Counted from the first letter of the stretch, positions 17,638 to 27,704 are shown. The stretch is DNA of 64,000 nucleotides from Chelativorans xinjiangensis (GCF_009812055.1 NZ_WQNH01000011.1:1-64000); one strand, 5' to 3'. The notes: a model not told the origin generated them from the sequence alone. Numbers and translations: made by a program.

Positions 17638-17985
17638 TTAAAGATCGTCGTCGCCCTTCTTCGGCGCCTTCGATCCAAACTCGGCAATCAGCCCCGCGGA
17701 ACGCAGGACATTGAGAATGCCCGCTCCGAAACCCAGGAGCAGGAAAACGATCAACCCCCAAGGCGACGTTCCGGCCATCCGGTCGATGAACCAGCCCAGC
17801 GCCACACCGACCACGACGCCGGCGATAAACTCGCTGGAGAGCTTCAGCGCATTCGCGAAATCGCTCTTACCGCCCCTCTCCGCGCCCTCGCCGCCGTTCG
17901 GCCTTTCCCGCCGCCTGGCTGCCAGCGCCGCATCGAGGTTGCGCCGGCGTCCGTCCAGATCGCCCGGCTTTCCTCGATTGGCCAC
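17638..17985 (-). CDS. atpI: ATP synthase assembly protein AtpI
   Basis: The 115-residue AtpI/gene-1-type protein assists assembly of the c ring and may handle magnesium. A basic hydrophilic N-terminus (about 1-45) is followed by two membrane helices ([18 protein letters not shown] and [20 protein letters not shown]) and an acidic tail. It is first in the atpI-B-E-b'-b operon; the promoter presumably lies in the 18000-18200 interval. Confidence 0.93.
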   Translation of the reverse strand: MANRGKPGDLDGRRRNLDAALAARRRERPNGGEGAERGGKSDFANALKLSSEFIAGVVVGVALGWFIDRMAGTSPWGLIVFLLLGFGAGILNVLRSAGLIAEFGSKAPKKGDDDL

Positions 17986-18212
17986 TGCAACCTCCGCACC
18001 AGCTACCGGTCAGCTTCCGTCGCCTCAAAGTCGCGCGCAACATAGAGAGCGGCCCGGCGCCAGTCAAGCCGCGCGACCCCGACTCCAACAGAGCATTTTC
18101 TACAGTAGTAACAATATGTTAGCTAGGTGCGACAAAGCGCCTTCGGCGGTGCACACTCTTCGCCCGGCGGAATCGGGCGCTTTTGCGTGCCAAGCCCGGC
18201 CCACGCGTATGC

Positions 18213-19454
18213 TCAGTTCCAGCCGCCGCCATAGGTGCGGTAGAAGATGTGCTGGCCGATCTTCTTCATGCGCTCCATGGCCGAGGCCCAGCGCGGGCGC
18301 ACATAAGTGGCGTGGTAGTGGGTGGAGGAGCCCACGCCTTCGAGCCAGATCTTGCCGGCGGTGACGGCCATCGCCACCTGCTCGGCCGTCTCGAAATGGC
18401 CGGGGCTTTTCACGCGATCGCGGATGCCGTCGCAAGCGAAGGAGAACTGGCAGCGGTTGCGCCACTTCTCGTTCTGGTAGACGACGCCGCAGATGGAGTC
18501 CGGATAGACGGGATTGCGGACGCGGTTGAGGATGACCTGGGCGACCGCCGCCTGCCCCTCCACCGGCTCGCCGCGCGCCTCGAAGTAGATACCGGCGGCA
18601 AGGCACTGCTGCTCGCGCTCGGAAAAGACGGCGGCGGGAAGCGGCTGGCGTGCCCAAGGATGATCGCTCGGCGGCACCGGCGGGACGAAGCGCCCGTCGT
18701 TCTCGTCGCGCAGGATGCTGGCAAACGGCGAAGCCTTCGCATAGTCGGGCTCGGGCGGTGCATAGGCGGTGGCCAGGACGTCGGCCTTCTCATTGTTCAC
18801 GAGGCTGGCGATCATGGACGGCAGCGCGGGCCCGGCCGGCTCGTCGTGTTTCAGGTGAAAGGCGGAGGCGATCTGCACTTCCTGGCCTTCTATCTCCGGC
18901 TTTACGAAAGCCATCAAGGTATCGCCCGCCTGCGGGGGTGCCATGAGCACGGCGCTCTTTTGCTGAAAAATCGAGCCGGCGTTGAAGAGCCTGGGCGGGG
19001 CCATGGGAAGGGTCTTGACCACACGTCCTTCCTTGTCGGCGCGGTTGATACGCTCCTCGTCCGGCGTGGCCGCCCCCTTGCCCTTGGTGCGGAAGGCAAC
19101 CTCGCCGATGCCCGGCGCAGCAAGCCCGGAGCCGGAGATCGCGCCAAGCTTGGCGTCGGCGCTGGCAAACGGCATCTCCGCCTGGTGAACGGAACCGGCC
19201 ACCGAACGTTCGATGACGGCGGCCCAACGGTTAGCGCCTTCCTGATTGGCGATCAGGCTCGTCATATCCTGATAGGCGGCAACGGTCGGAAAGCCGATCC
19301 ACATGCCGAAGCCCACCAGCAAAGGAGAAAGAAGAGAACGATTCCGGCCGAAAAACCGACGCAGCCACTCTACACCCGAAACAAGCACCCGACCCCTCAC
19401 TGAAACGCGCGCAACGCCAACTGCCGGGCAAGCTATTTCATTAACCTTGACCAC
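18213..19454 (-). CDS. Cell wall hydrolase, SleB-like
   Basis: The 413-residue envelope protein has an N-terminal membrane segment (about 40-62, LSPLLVGFGMWIGF region). A long linker follows, and a C-terminal hydrolase domain (about 280-413) contains the SleB/Hydrolase_2 signature QCLAAGIYFEARGEPVEGQA and the downstream VILNRVRNPVYPDSICGVVY. SleB proteins cleave peptidoglycan as lytic transglycosylases. It likely acts in the periplasm in wall remodelling. The exact start within the first 30 codons is uncertain. About 225 bases separate it from atpI, and I see nothing else there. Confidence 0.87.
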   Translation of the reverse strand: MVKVNEIACPAVGVARVSVRGRVLVSGVEWLRRFFGRNRSLLSPLLVGFGMWIGFPTVAAYQDMTSLIANQEGANRWAAVIERSVAGSVHQAEMPFASADAKLGAISGSGLAAPGIGEVAFRTKGKGAATPDEERINRADKEGRVVKTLPMAPPRLFNAGSIFQQKSAVLMAPPQAGDTLMAFVKPEIEGQEVQIASAFHLKHDEPAGPALPSMIASLVNNEKADVLATAYAPPEPDYAKASPFASILRDENDGRFVPPVPPSDHPWARQPLPAAVFSEREQQCLAAGIYFEARGEPVEGQAAVAQVILNRVRNPVYPDSICGVVYQNEKWRNRCQFSFACDGIRDRVKSPGHFETAEQVAMAVTAGKIWLEGVGSSTHYHATYVRPRWASAMERMKKIGQHIFYRTYGGGWN

Positions 19455-19598
19455 CCGTTAACGACCGAAACGAAATTGAATCCACCCCGCACAGGCAGCA
19501 GAACCGCCACAGAGCGCGGCGGCGCCCGCGACAACTTGATGCGACGGCCGCATCGCATGAGGTATGCTGCGCCGGCGGCGGGAAACGGGAGGAGAAAG

Positions 19599-20126
19599 AT
19601 GATGGATGCCAGCACGCTGCGCGCCCTTCAGGCGCCGATCAAGGAACGCTACAAGTCCGATCCGCAGGCCGCCCGCATAACGCTTCGCGCCAGCGGCACG
19701 CTCGACGAGCAGAATGTCGCCTGCAAGGTGGAGACCGGACGGGCACTCGCCGTTGCCGGCCTGCACCCGGCGACCGGCGGAACGGGCCTTGAGCTTTGCT
19801 CCGGCGACATGCTGCTGGAGGCGCTGGTGGCGTGCGCGGGCGTAACCATGAAGGCTGTGGCGACGGCACTGGAAATCCCGCTTCACGCTGCCGCCGTGTC
19901 GGCGGAAGGCGATCTGGATTTCCGCGGCACACTGGGTGTCGCCAAGGATGCACCGGTGGGCTTTGCGCAGATCCGCCTCAGCTTCGACGTCGAGACCGAC
20001 GCGCCACAGGAGAAGCTCGACCAGCTCCTCAAGCTCACCGAGCGCTACTGCGTGGTCTACCAGACCATCCGCAGCGGCCCGCCGGTCGAGGTGAGACTGC
20101 AGCGCTCGGGCAAGGCCGGCGCTTAA
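19599..20126 (+). CDS. OsmC family protein
   Basis: The 175 residues have the OsmC/Ohr fold pattern. The first Cys motif appears in [20 protein letters not shown], and the second Cys lies in [11 protein letters not shown]. These proteins reduce organic peroxides through paired cysteines, though many orphan members are uncharacterised. The start at ATG 19599 has an excellent GGGAGGAGAAAG site. It converges on der with a four-base overlap of the two stop regions. Confidence 0.88.
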   Translation: MMDASTLRALQAPIKERYKSDPQAARITLRASGTLDEQNVACKVETGRALAVAGLHPATGGTGLELCSGDMLLEALVACAGVTMKAVATALEIPLHAAAVSAEGDLDFRGTLGVAKDAPVGFAQIRLSFDVETDAPQEKLDQLLKLTERYCVVYQTIRSGPPVEVRLQRSGKAGA

Positions 20127-21541
20127 TCCCGCCGGCGCTTGGCGCGCCCCGCATAGGGGTTGTCCGACGTGCGCAGGGCGATGCGGATGGGCACGCCAAA
20201 GATGTCGAAGGCCTCGCGCAGGCCGTTCACGAGGTAGCGCACATAGGCTTGCGGCATGGCTTCCGGGCGCGAGCAGGACAGCGCGAAGCCGGGCGGCCGC
20301 GTCTTGATCTGCGACATGTACTTCACCTTCAGCCGGCGCCCGGCCACGGCGGGCGGCGGATGCCGCGCGGTTGCCGCTTCCAGCCAGCGGTTGAGCGGAC
20401 CGGTGGGTACGCGCCGGTTCCACACCGCGTGGGTGGCAAGGGCGGCCTCCATCATCTTATCGAGGCCGCGGCCGGTCTCCGCAGACACGGGTACCGCCCT
20501 CAGTCCACGCGCCTGCGGCAACAGGCGTTCCGTCTTCTCGCGCAGCTCGGCCAGTGTCTGCTCGCGGTCCTCGATCAGGTCCCATTTGTTGAAGACGACG
20601 ACGGGGGCGCGGCCCTCGCGGATGACGAGGTCGGCGATCTGCAGGTCCTGTTTGTCGAAGGGCATGGTCGCATCGAAGACGATGATCACCACCTCGGCAA
20701 AGCGGATGGCGCGCAGCGTCTCGGCCACGGACAGCTTTTCAAGCTTGGCCTGCACGCGCGCCTTGCGCCGCATGCCGGCGGTATCGAACAGCTTTATGCC
20801 GCGCCCGCGCCAACGCCATTCGACGGAGATGGAATCGCGCGTGATCCCCGCCTCCGGTCCGGTCAGCATGCGCTCCTCGCCGATCAGCGCGTTTATCAGC
20901 GTCGACTTGCCTGCGTTGGGCCTGCCGATCACGGCGACGCGGACCAGCTTGTCCGGGTCGTAGGCCGGCTCCTCCGCATCCGCGTCGATGTCGTCGCCTA
21001 CCAGCGCCCCGTCGGTAAGCACCTCCGTCTCCGCCTCCTCAGCCATCTCACCGGCCACGGCGGCGATCGCGTCGCGCAGTTCCGCCATACCGTTCCCATG
21101 CTCGGAAGAGACGGCGACAGGCTCCCCGAGCCCCAGGCTCCACGCGTCCAACACGCCGGCTTCGGCACTGCGCACATCCGTCTTGTTGGCAACCAGCACG
21201 ACCGGCTTGCCCTTGCGGCGCACGATCTCGGCGAAGGTCTGGTCGTCAGGCAACAGCCCGGCCTTTGCATCGATCATGAAGATGACGAGATCGGCCTCGT
21301 CGATGGCGATCTCCGTCTGCATGCGCATGCGCGCTTGCAGCGTGGGGGCGGCAGCGTCCTCCAAACCGGCCGTGTCGATGACGTCGAAGCGCAGATTCTG
21401 CAAGCGCGCTGGATGCACGCGCCGATCTCGCGTCACGCCGGGCGTGTCGTCGACGAGCGCTATCCTGCGTCCCACCAGCCTGTTGAAGAGGGTCGACTTG
21501 CCGACATTCGGCCGGCCGACAATGGCGACCTTGAATGCCAT
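20123..21541 (-). CDS. der: Ribosome-assembly GTPase Der (EngA)
   Basis: The tandem-domain GTPase is required for maturation of the 50S subunit. The 472 residues contain two G domains with P-loops GRPNVGKS (9-16) and GRPNAGKS (206-213), NKTD (119-122) and FNKWD as base-recognition motifs, and a C-terminal KH-like domain. The acidic linker between domains (about 163-195) is typical. It starts two bases after the YfgM-like gene ends, so the two form an operon. In many proteobacteria bamB sits between these genes; it is absent here. Confidence 0.98.
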   Translation of the reverse strand: MAFKVAIVGRPNVGKSTLFNRLVGRRIALVDDTPGVTRDRRVHPARLQNLRFDVIDTAGLEDAAAPTLQARMRMQTEIAIDEADLVIFMIDAKAGLLPDDQTFAEIVRRKGKPVVLVANKTDVRSAEAGVLDAWSLGLGEPVAVSSEHGNGMAELRDAIAAVAGEMAEEAETEVLTDGALVGDDIDADAEEPAYDPDKLVRVAVIGRPNAGKSTLINALIGEERMLTGPEAGITRDSISVEWRWRGRGIKLFDTAGMRRKARVQAKLEKLSVAETLRAIRFAEVVIIVFDATMPFDKQDLQIADLVIREGRAPVVVFNKWDLIEDREQTLAELREKTERLLPQARGLRAVPVSAETGRGLDKMMEAALATHAVWNRRVPTGPLNRWLEAATARHPPPAVAGRRLKVKYMSQIKTRPPGFALSCSRPEAMPQAYVRYLVNGLREAFDIFGVPIRIALRTSDNPYAGRAKRRRD

Positions 21542-21543
21542 GG

Positions 21544-22209
21544 CTAGCCGGACTCGCCGGAGCCGGCGATCAGCTCGGACATCATCTCCGCCCGCTGGCG
21601 CGCGCCGACGGGAGCCTGCGGGTCGTCGATGATCTGCCCGAACAGGGCAAGCGCATTTTCCCGGTCGCCCTCATTCCAGGCGGCAAGGGCAAGGGTCTCG
21701 CGGGCGGTGTGGCGCATGGCATTGCCCTCGGCCGTCAAAGGCTCGACGCGGGTGGCGACATCGGTATAGCTGCCATGGTCGACGAGCAGCAGGGCGGCGC
21801 GCAGGCGCGCCATGTCGCGGATGGCAGCGGGCACCGAATTGTCGCCGGCGACAGCATCATACTTGGCGACCGCCTCTTCAGCTTTGCCGCCGTCGGCCAG
21901 GGCCGCCGCCGCGCGCAGGCGCGCCAGAACCGGATATGAGCCATAGCCGGAAGTCTCCAGTTCCTCCAGGGCGGCGAGCGCCTCATCCGTGTTGCCCTCG
22001 TCGGCCAGTTCCAGAGCGCGGGCGAACGCGTCGCCCGCCTGGTTGGCGCGTGACGTCGACCAGTATTGGTAGCCCACATAGGCGGCCGTCGCGAGAATAA
22101 CGAGGGCCACGGCGGCGATCGCCATGGTCCCGTAGCGCCGCCACAGCGCCTTGAGCTGGTCCTGGCGAAGCTCTTCATTGACCTCGCGGATGAAACTGTC
22201 GTCTGACAT
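21544..22209 (-). CDS. YfgM-like TPR membrane protein
   Basis: The 221 residues have a short cytoplasmic N-terminus, one membrane helix ([20 protein letters not shown]) and a periplasmic tetratricopeptide-like domain. This matches the YfgM/TPR_21 family, which associates with the SecYEG translocon and periplasmic chaperones. I chose ATG 22209 because the remaining upstream frame lacks family features and overlaps the DksA-like gene. It is followed immediately by der. Confidence 0.88.
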   Translation of the reverse strand: MSDDSFIREVNEELRQDQLKALWRRYGTMAIAAVALVILATAAYVGYQYWSTSRANQAGDAFARALELADEGNTDEALAALEELETSGYGSYPVLARLRAAAALADGGKAEEAVAKYDAVAGDNSVPAAIRDMARLRAALLLVDHGSYTDVATRVEPLTAEGNAMRHTARETLALAAWNEGDRENALALFGQIIDDPQAPVGARQRAEMMSELIAGSGESG

Positions 22210-22344
22210 GAAAAACCTGTTCACCGCCGGGGCGGTGCCCGGATTACTTTTCTGCCCGCGTTTTAGCGGAAATTCGCGCGCATGGAAGGGGGTTGGCGGA
22301 AAGAGACGATTGCGGCCTCGAAGCCGCATGCCTACGATGACGCG

Positions 22345-22683
22345 ATGGCGATCGACCCAGACCTGGCGCGGCGGCGGCTTGCTGCAAAGCGCTCCGAACT
22401 CGAAGAGTTTTCCCGCCTCTCCGAAGAGGCGCGCAAGCCCGTGGAACTCGACCAGCAGTCGGTGGGTCGTTTGTCGCGCATGGACGCCATGCAGCAGCAG
22501 GCAATGGCGGAAGCAGCCGAGCGCGCGCGGCGGCGCGACCTCGCCCGCATCGAGATGGCCGAGCGGCGGCTGGCGGAAGACGAATACGGATACTGCCTCG
22601 ACTGCGGCGAGGAAATCCCCGATCGGCGGCTGGAGATCGATCCGATGGCGGAGCGCTGCGTACGGTGCGCGACCGGCCGGTAG
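22345..22683 (+). CDS. DksA/TraR family zinc-finger protein
   Basis: The 112-residue protein has an N-terminal helical part and a C-terminal four-cysteine zinc finger (YCLDCGEEIPDR ... CVRCATGR). The DksA/TraR family binds the secondary channel of RNA polymerase. This short form is common in Alphaproteobacteria besides the canonical DksA. Start ATG 22345 fits the MAIDPDLARRRLAAKRSEL opening; an in-frame ATG at 22327 is possible. It is divergent from the YfgM-der operon. Confidence 0.87.
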   Translation: MAIDPDLARRRLAAKRSELEEFSRLSEEARKPVELDQQSVGRLSRMDAMQQQAMAEAAERARRRDLARIEMAERRLAEDEYGYCLDCGEEIPDRRLEIDPMAERCVRCATGR

Positions 22684-22799
22684 AGGCACGCCACCGCTTC
22701 TCACTATCCAAACCTGTGCAAACCCCGTCGCGGGCCCACACTGCGCCATAATTCCCCCCTACCCGGCGTGCGGGTTGTTCTTTCATACATGGCTGTTGA

Positions 22800-23783
22800 A
22801 TGTCGTTCCTATTGCGTCTTGTCGCGTTCGCGCTTCTCCTCCTCGCCGTTCCCGCTCATGCCGTCCAGCGGCCGCAATATGTGATCGTCTCCTTCGACGG
22901 CGCGTCCTTTATCGAGCAGTGGGAGCGCAGCCGCGAATTGGGGGAGCGGACAGGCGCGCGCTTCACCTACTTCCTGTCCTGCGTCTATCTGCTCTCGTCC
23001 GAAACGCGCGACGTCTATCGGGGCCCCGGCATGGCGGCGGGCAGGTCCAATGTTGGCAACGGCGCATCCGAAGAGGACGTGCGCCGGCGGCTTATGCAGA
23101 TTTGGCAGGCGCGTGGGGAAGGCCATGAGATCGCCAGCCACGGCTGCGGCCATTTCGACGGCGGCAAATGGAGCGCTTCCGACTGGAAACAAGAGTTCGG
23201 ACAGTTCCGCGCCATCCTGCGCGAGGTCTGGGAGATCAACGGTCTCGAAGGCAAGCCCGAGGGCTGGCGCCCCTTCGCGGAACGCGAGATCGTCGGCTTC
23301 CGCGCGCCCTACCTGGCGACCGGTCCCGGCCTCTTCGAGGTGCTGGCCGACGAGGGCTTCCGCTACGATGCCAGCACCGTGTCGCGCGGGCCGGCGGCAC
23401 CCGCGGCCAAGGGCGGGGTGATACGGTTCTCCTTGCCGCTGATACCGGAAGGGCCCGCCGAAAAGCGCATCATCGCCATGGACTACAATCTCTATGTGCG
23501 CCATTCGGGCGGGCTGGAGCGGCCGAGCCAGACGCAGGCCTTCGAGGACCGCGCCTATCGCGCCTTCGAGGCCGCCTTTGAAAAGGAATACGCGGGGGAG
23601 CGTACGCCGCTGCAGATCGGCTTCCACTTCACCCTCATGAACGACGGCGCCTATTGGCGCGCGCTGGAGCGCTTCGCCGAGGCCGTCTGCGCCAAGCCGG
23701 CGGTGCGCTGCGTCAGCTACCGGCAATACCTCGACGAAACCGCGCCGGCCTCGGCCGCATTGCAGGGAAGCGTCGACGGGTGA
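22800..23783 (+). CDS. Exported polysaccharide deacetylase-like protein
   Basis: The 327 residues start with a clear signal peptide (MSFLLRLVAFALLLLAVPAHA). The NodB-type domain (CE4) has the first motif as VIVSFDGAS, a metal-binding H-x3-H in SHGCGHF, and the third motif GFRAPYLATG. The usual first motif is FDDG; here the second Asp is replaced, so catalysis may differ or be lost. It probably acts on cell-wall or surface polysaccharide in the periplasm. No operon partner is seen; a repeat pair follows it. Confidence 0.82.
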   Translation: MSFLLRLVAFALLLLAVPAHAVQRPQYVIVSFDGASFIEQWERSRELGERTGARFTYFLSCVYLLSSETRDVYRGPGMAAGRSNVGNGASEEDVRRRLMQIWQARGEGHEIASHGCGHFDGGKWSASDWKQEFGQFRAILREVWEINGLEGKPEGWRPFAEREIVGFRAPYLATGPGLFEVLADEGFRYDASTVSRGPAAPAAKGGVIRFSLPLIPEGPAEKRIIAMDYNLYVRHSGGLERPSQTQAFEDRAYRAFEAAFEKEYAGERTPLQIGFHFTLMNDGAYWRALERFAEAVCAKPAVRCVSYRQYLDETAPASAALQGSVDG

Positions 23784-23827
23784 GGATGTAGGCCAGGAGA
23801 GGGTAAGGCACACAGCATCCGCCCTCG

Positions 23828-23941
23828 CCCTTCGACAAGCTCAGGATGAGGGCTTGCCTATGCGCCTCTCCTTCGACATCGTGACTCGCGAAGCCGTGGC
23901 CTTGCCTTCACCCTTATCCTGAGCTTGTCGAAGGACGAGGG
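23828..23941. repeat. Inverted pair of TTCGACAAGCTCAGGAT repeats
   Basis: Two copies of a repeat containing CTTCGACAAGCTCAGGAT lie in opposite orientation (about 23828-23852 and 23911-23935) around a 60-base spacer. The unit is a widespread intergenic repeat in GC-rich Proteobacteria. Degenerate fragments of the same unit occur at about 4802-4818 and, within glyS, at 2055-2072. The pair lies between two convergent genes (the deacetylase and sbmA), where it could act as a bidirectional terminator. Confidence 0.75.
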
Positions 23942-23971
23942 TGAAGGCACGCATCGCAGCGCTGACGAAAC

Positions 23972-25285
23972 TCACGCCACCGGCTGATCCTCCGGCCGCA
24001 TGCCCGTTTGCTCGCGTTCCATGTAGTGCCGGTCGATATCGGGCAGCGGCTCGCCCTTGAGCGTCGCCTCGAAGGCCTTCAGGCGCTTGTAGATCGACAT
24101 CAGTTCGACGATCGTCGTCCAGGAATTCACCAGATACTGGAAGGAACCTTCAACGCGGCTGAAAGCGCGGATGATCTGCTGCATGACGCCCAGCGTTATG
24201 GCGCCGCCGACGATGGAGGGTCCGAGCGCGATATAAGGCACCAGGTTGCCGATCTGCAGATAGAAGATACGCACTAGGTTGAAATACATGTAGTTGAGAT
24301 AAAGACGGAAATAGTTCCTCCGCACGTTGTCGAACAGTTCGCGCACAGTGGGCGGCTTGGCGCGGTCGGCATGGTCCTCGCCATAGACCAGTTCCTTGCG
24401 GTAGGCCGCCTCCACCCGCTGGTTGCGGAACTCCAGGCCCGGCAGCCGGATGCCGGCCACTGCCACCAGCGCCGTGCCCAACACGGACCACAGGATAGCC
24501 ACGAAGACGAGCCCCTGGCTCACCTCGCCGATGATCGGCAGTTCCTTCACGTTCGCCGACAGCCCCCACAAAAGCGGCAGGAAGGCGATCAGCGTCATCA
24601 GCGAGTCGAGCAGGCTGATGCCCAGGCTCTCGGTGATCGAGGCGAAGCGCATGGTGTCTTCCTGTACACGCTGCGCTGCGCCCTCGATGTGCCGCAGCTT
24701 CTGCCATTGCGCCATGTAGTGCGCGTTCATCGCCGTGCGCCAGCGGAAGATGAAATGGCTGACGAAGAAGCGGAAAAGCGTGCCGAAGAAGACATAGACC
24801 AGCGCAATGCGCAAGAAGGCAGCGATCTGCCAATAGAAGTCGCTCGCCTCCACCGCGTTCGGCGTGCCGAGGGCCGTCTGCACCATGTCGTAGAAGGTAC
24901 CGAACCACTCGTTGATCATCACGTCGAGCTGGACGAGGAACCAGTTCACGAACAGGATGAGCGCCGAGCCGGCAACCGACCAGCGCGCCCAGGTGTGCGG
25001 GGAGAACCACATCCAGCCACCGACGAAGACGCCGATGACGGCGAGGAAATACTGATAGAACCAGAAACCCCCGGCTGACGACGCCGCTTCGGCGGCGGCG
25101 GCACGCGCCGCCTCCTCCGCCTCGGGGCCGAGCACGGCGGGATAGCCGTAGCCGAAGAAGCCGCCGAGGCTCAGCGACGGTCCGAGGCCCTTTGCCAGTC
25201 CGTACCACAGGAGAATGCAGAAGAGGCTCCAAAGAATGAAGCTGGCGAAGAACAGGCGCGGACGGGGGAAGAAGGAGACGAACAT
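23972..25285 (-). CDS. sbmA: SbmA/BacA-type peptide transporter
   Basis: This inner-membrane transporter imports proline-rich and other antimicrobial peptides and bleomycin-like drugs by proton coupling. The 437 residues match SbmA/BacA over their length. They include the opening MFVSFFPRPRLFFASFILW, several membrane spans, the motif FRWRTAMNAHYMAQW and the C-terminal GSFQYLVNSWTTIVELMSIY. In rhizobia, BacA is needed for survival against host NCR peptides and for long-chain fatty acid modification of lipid A. There is no ATPase domain, so it is the SbmA form and not the BclA form. Confidence 0.93.
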   Translation of the reverse strand: MFVSFFPRPRLFFASFILWSLFCILLWYGLAKGLGPSLSLGGFFGYGYPAVLGPEAEEAARAAAAEAASSAGGFWFYQYFLAVIGVFVGGWMWFSPHTWARWSVAGSALILFVNWFLVQLDVMINEWFGTFYDMVQTALGTPNAVEASDFYWQIAAFLRIALVYVFFGTLFRFFVSHFIFRWRTAMNAHYMAQWQKLRHIEGAAQRVQEDTMRFASITESLGISLLDSLMTLIAFLPLLWGLSANVKELPIIGEVSQGLVFVAILWSVLGTALVAVAGIRLPGLEFRNQRVEAAYRKELVYGEDHADRAKPPTVRELFDNVRRNYFRLYLNYMYFNLVRIFYLQIGNLVPYIALGPSIVGGAITLGVMQQIIRAFSRVEGSFQYLVNSWTTIVELMSIYKRLKAFEATLKGEPLPDIDRHYMEREQTGMRPEDQPVA

Positions 25286-25394
25286 GGTGCATTCCTGAGT
25301 GCGGGTATAGAGCTGACGCAGGCCCCGCGGGCGTTATCTATCGCGCCGTATCCGAAGCGATACGGTGCGCCGCACATTACGGACGCCCATCACG

Positions 25395-25427
25395 CACCAC
25401 AACATACGATTCTGTAACGTTGTGGTG
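25395..25427. promoter_or_regulatory. Inverted repeat upstream of sbmA
   Basis: CACCACAAC (25395-25403) and GTTGTGGTG (25419-25427) form a perfect nine-base inverted repeat with a 15-base spacer. It lies about 110 bases upstream of sbmA and next to a terminator. It could be an operator or part of a terminator; position favours neither strongly. Confidence 0.3.
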
Positions 25428-25448
25428 ACGGCGGTGAGCGCCACAAGA

Positions 25449-25476
25449 AAGGGCCCGCCGGTTATGGCGGGCCCTT
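25449..25476 (-). terminator. Rho-independent terminator after the BCCT gene
   Basis: A perfect 11-base stem (AAGGGCCCGCC with GGCGGGCCCTT) and six-base loop lie 36 bases past the BCCT stop codon. On the minus strand it is followed by TCTTGT after the pyrimidine end of the stem. Confidence 0.8.
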
Positions 25477-25511
25477 CGTCGACCGGATTGCCGGCTCTGT
25501 CGTGTCTTTCC

Positions 25512-27092
25512 TCAGCGCTCCTCTGTCGCCAGTGCCCGCCAGGTGGCGTAAAGCATGAGCATCAGCAGGATTGCGAACGGAAAGCCGGTGGCGATGGCGC
25601 CGGCCTGCAATGCCGTTAGGCCGCCGCCCAGAAGCAGAACGATCGCCACCAGCCCTTCGAAGATCGCCCAGAAAACGCGCTGGGCCACCGGGGCGTCGAT
25701 CTTGCCGCCGGCGGTGATGGTGTCGATCACCAGCGAACCCGAGTCGGACGAGGTGACGAAGAAGACGATCACCAGGATGATGCCGATCAGCGAGGAGATC
25801 GCGGCCAACGGCAGGTCCGCCAGCATGGCGAACAGCGAAAGTTCCGGCACGTAGTCGACCACCGTCTGCTGAACGCCCGTATAGCCCTCGACCAGGAACT
25901 GATCCAGCGCCGTGCCGCCGAACGTGGTCATCCAAAGGATGGACACCAGCGTCGGGATGATGAGCACGCAGGTGATGAACTCGCGCACCGTGCGGCCCTT
26001 GGAGACGCGGGCGATGAACATGCCGACGAAGGGCGACCACGAGATCCACCACGCCCAATAGAAGGTGGTCCAGCCGTGCACGAAGCTAGTATCGTCACGG
26101 CCGACCCAGTTGGAAAGTGTGGGCAGGTTCTTCACATAGGCCCAGACGTTACCGAAGAATCCGGTGATGATCGCTAGCGTCGGCCCAAGAAGGATGACGA
26201 AGAGCAGGAGGGCGATGGCCAACACCATGTTGATCTCCGACAGCCGCTTGACGCCCGCATCGAGCCCCGCCACGACCGAGACCAGCGCAATCGCCGTGAT
26301 CCCCATGATGAGAAGCACGGTGTTGGTGTCGTTCACCGCAACCCCGTAAAGCTCGTTGAGGCCGGCCATGGCCTGCGAGGCGCCCAAACCCAGCGAGGTC
26401 GCCAGGCCGAACAGGGTGGCGAACACCGCCATGGTATCGATGACATGGCCGACCCAGCCGCGCACGCTCTCGCCGAAGATAGGATAGAAGGCGGAACGGA
26501 TGGAAAGGGGCAGTCCCTTGTTGTAGGCCGCCAGCGACAGCGACAGCGCGAGTACCGCATAGATCGCCCAGGGGTGCAGGCCCCAGTGGAAGATGGTGGC
26601 CGCCATGGCCATCTCGCGCGCTTGCGCCACGGCGCCCGGCACCACCGTGCCGTCGACCACCGGCGACGCCACGCCGAGTGGCGGGTTGTTGAAATGATAC
26701 ATCGGCTCCAGCACGCCGAAGAACATCAACCCGATGCCCATGCCGGCGGCGAAAAGCATGGCGAACCAGCCCGCATAGGAATAGTCGGCCACGGCGTCCT
26801 TGCCGCCGAGGCGCACCTTGCCAAGCGGCGTCAACGCCACCACGAGACAGAAAATGACGAACAGGTTGGCCGAGATCATGAAGACCCAGTCGAAAGTCGA
26901 GGTGAGCCAGGTGCGCAGCCCCTCGAGCACCGGGCCGACGCTGTCGCGGAAAATCAATGTGACGATGACGAACGCGACAATGACGACGGCAGAAACGAAG
27001 AAGACGGGATTGTGGACATCCAGGCCCATGATCCGGACATTGTCCTGCCCTGGCGCAAGGCCGTGCTCCTCCTGGACGGGCGTATCAGCCAT
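25512..27092 (-). CDS. BCCT family betaine/choline/carnitine transporter
   Basis: The 526-residue secondary transporter of the BetT/BetP family takes up trimethylammonium compounds for osmoprotection or catabolism. About 12 membrane spans are visible, with the signature WAWWISWSPFVGMFIARVSK and the Gly-rich AMLFAAGMGIGLMFFGVLEP. I chose ATG 27092, which has ATGGAG four bases upstream as ribosome site; a frame continues a further 100 codons but is not family-like. The C-terminus is short, unlike BetP with its osmosensing tail. Substrate cannot be fixed from sequence. Confidence 0.93.
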   Translation of the reverse strand: MADTPVQEEHGLAPGQDNVRIMGLDVHNPVFFVSAVVIVAFVIVTLIFRDSVGPVLEGLRTWLTSTFDWVFMISANLFVIFCLVVALTPLGKVRLGGKDAVADYSYAGWFAMLFAAGMGIGLMFFGVLEPMYHFNNPPLGVASPVVDGTVVPGAVAQAREMAMAATIFHWGLHPWAIYAVLALSLSLAAYNKGLPLSIRSAFYPIFGESVRGWVGHVIDTMAVFATLFGLATSLGLGASQAMAGLNELYGVAVNDTNTVLLIMGITAIALVSVVAGLDAGVKRLSEINMVLAIALLLFVILLGPTLAIITGFFGNVWAYVKNLPTLSNWVGRDDTSFVHGWTTFYWAWWISWSPFVGMFIARVSKGRTVREFITCVLIIPTLVSILWMTTFGGTALDQFLVEGYTGVQQTVVDYVPELSLFAMLADLPLAAISSLIGIILVIVFFVTSSDSGSLVIDTITAGGKIDAPVAQRVFWAIFEGLVAIVLLLGGGLTALQAGAIATGFPFAILLMLMLYATWRALATEER

Positions 27093-27437
27093 ATTTAACT
27101 CCATTTTTGTCCGGCACAGGCAAGAAACAGGCCCCACGGCCCACGCGCCGGAACATTCCTCCGCACAACGAGCCTGTATAAAAACAGACGTCGGAAATGG
27201 TCTCTTTGCGACCTTAACCGTGCGGAATGAGACGAAAGTCCAACAATTCAGGCGGAAAATGAACCCTGCGGCGGCGAAAATGTGGCGAAATCGGCGCGTT
27301 TCCAGAAGATTCTCGCCGCTTGGGCGCATGGCGCTTGACGCGAGGAGTGCGACAGGGAAGCATCTATAGCGTTCATAGCCGGAACAATTCGTCGCAGGGC
27401 GCATTATATCCGGTGCAACGTCACGTTGGAGAGTCTT
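27093..27437. other. Divergent promoter region, BCCT and small lipoprotein
   Basis: This 345-base interval separates two divergent genes and holds no convincing gene. It contains AT-rich patches, including CCTGTATAAAAACAG near 27175 and TTGACG near 27335, that could be promoter elements. I cannot define a spacing that makes a good sigma-70 promoter. Small frames across it are weak and lack ribosome sites. Confidence 0.5.
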
Positions 27438-27704
27438 ATGAGAAAGCTCATTCTTTTGGTGCCGTTCCTGGTCGCCGCCGCGGCGTGCACGCCCACCGAG
27501 CAGGGCGCGGCAATCGGCGGGCTGGGTGGCGCGGCAGTCGGCGCGGCGGTGGCCGGTAACGAGCTCGAGGGCGCGGTCGTCGGCGGCGCAGCCGGCGCTA
27601 TTGCCGGCGCGCTTATCGGACGCGCGTCCGAGGGCCGTAACCAGTGCATCTATCGCGACGAGTACGGCCGCCGCTATTCCGCACAGTGCCCCCGCGGCTA
27701 CTGA
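27438..27704 (+). CDS. Small glycine-zipper lipoprotein
   Basis: The 88-residue protein has a lipoprotein signal peptide (MRKLILLVPFLVAAAAC; Cys 17 as lipidation site). A Gly/Ala-rich zipper follows (GGLGGAAVGAAVAG and GGAAGAIAGALIGRA), then a short basic C-terminus with two cysteines. Such glycine-zipper proteins embed in or associate with membranes and are often envelope-stress genes. GTTGGAGAG precedes ATG 27438. A terminator follows at 27745. Confidence 0.85.
   Translation: MRKLILLVPFLVAAAACTPTEQGAAIGGLGGAAVGAAVAGNELEGAVVGGAAGAIAGALIGRASEGRNQCIYRDEYGRRYSAQCPRGY

Noticed and set aside
19796-21547. 583-codon open frame on the plus strand
   Set aside because: It spans OsmC in another frame and the antisense of der. 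The Der protein on the minus strand has both P-loops and is certain.
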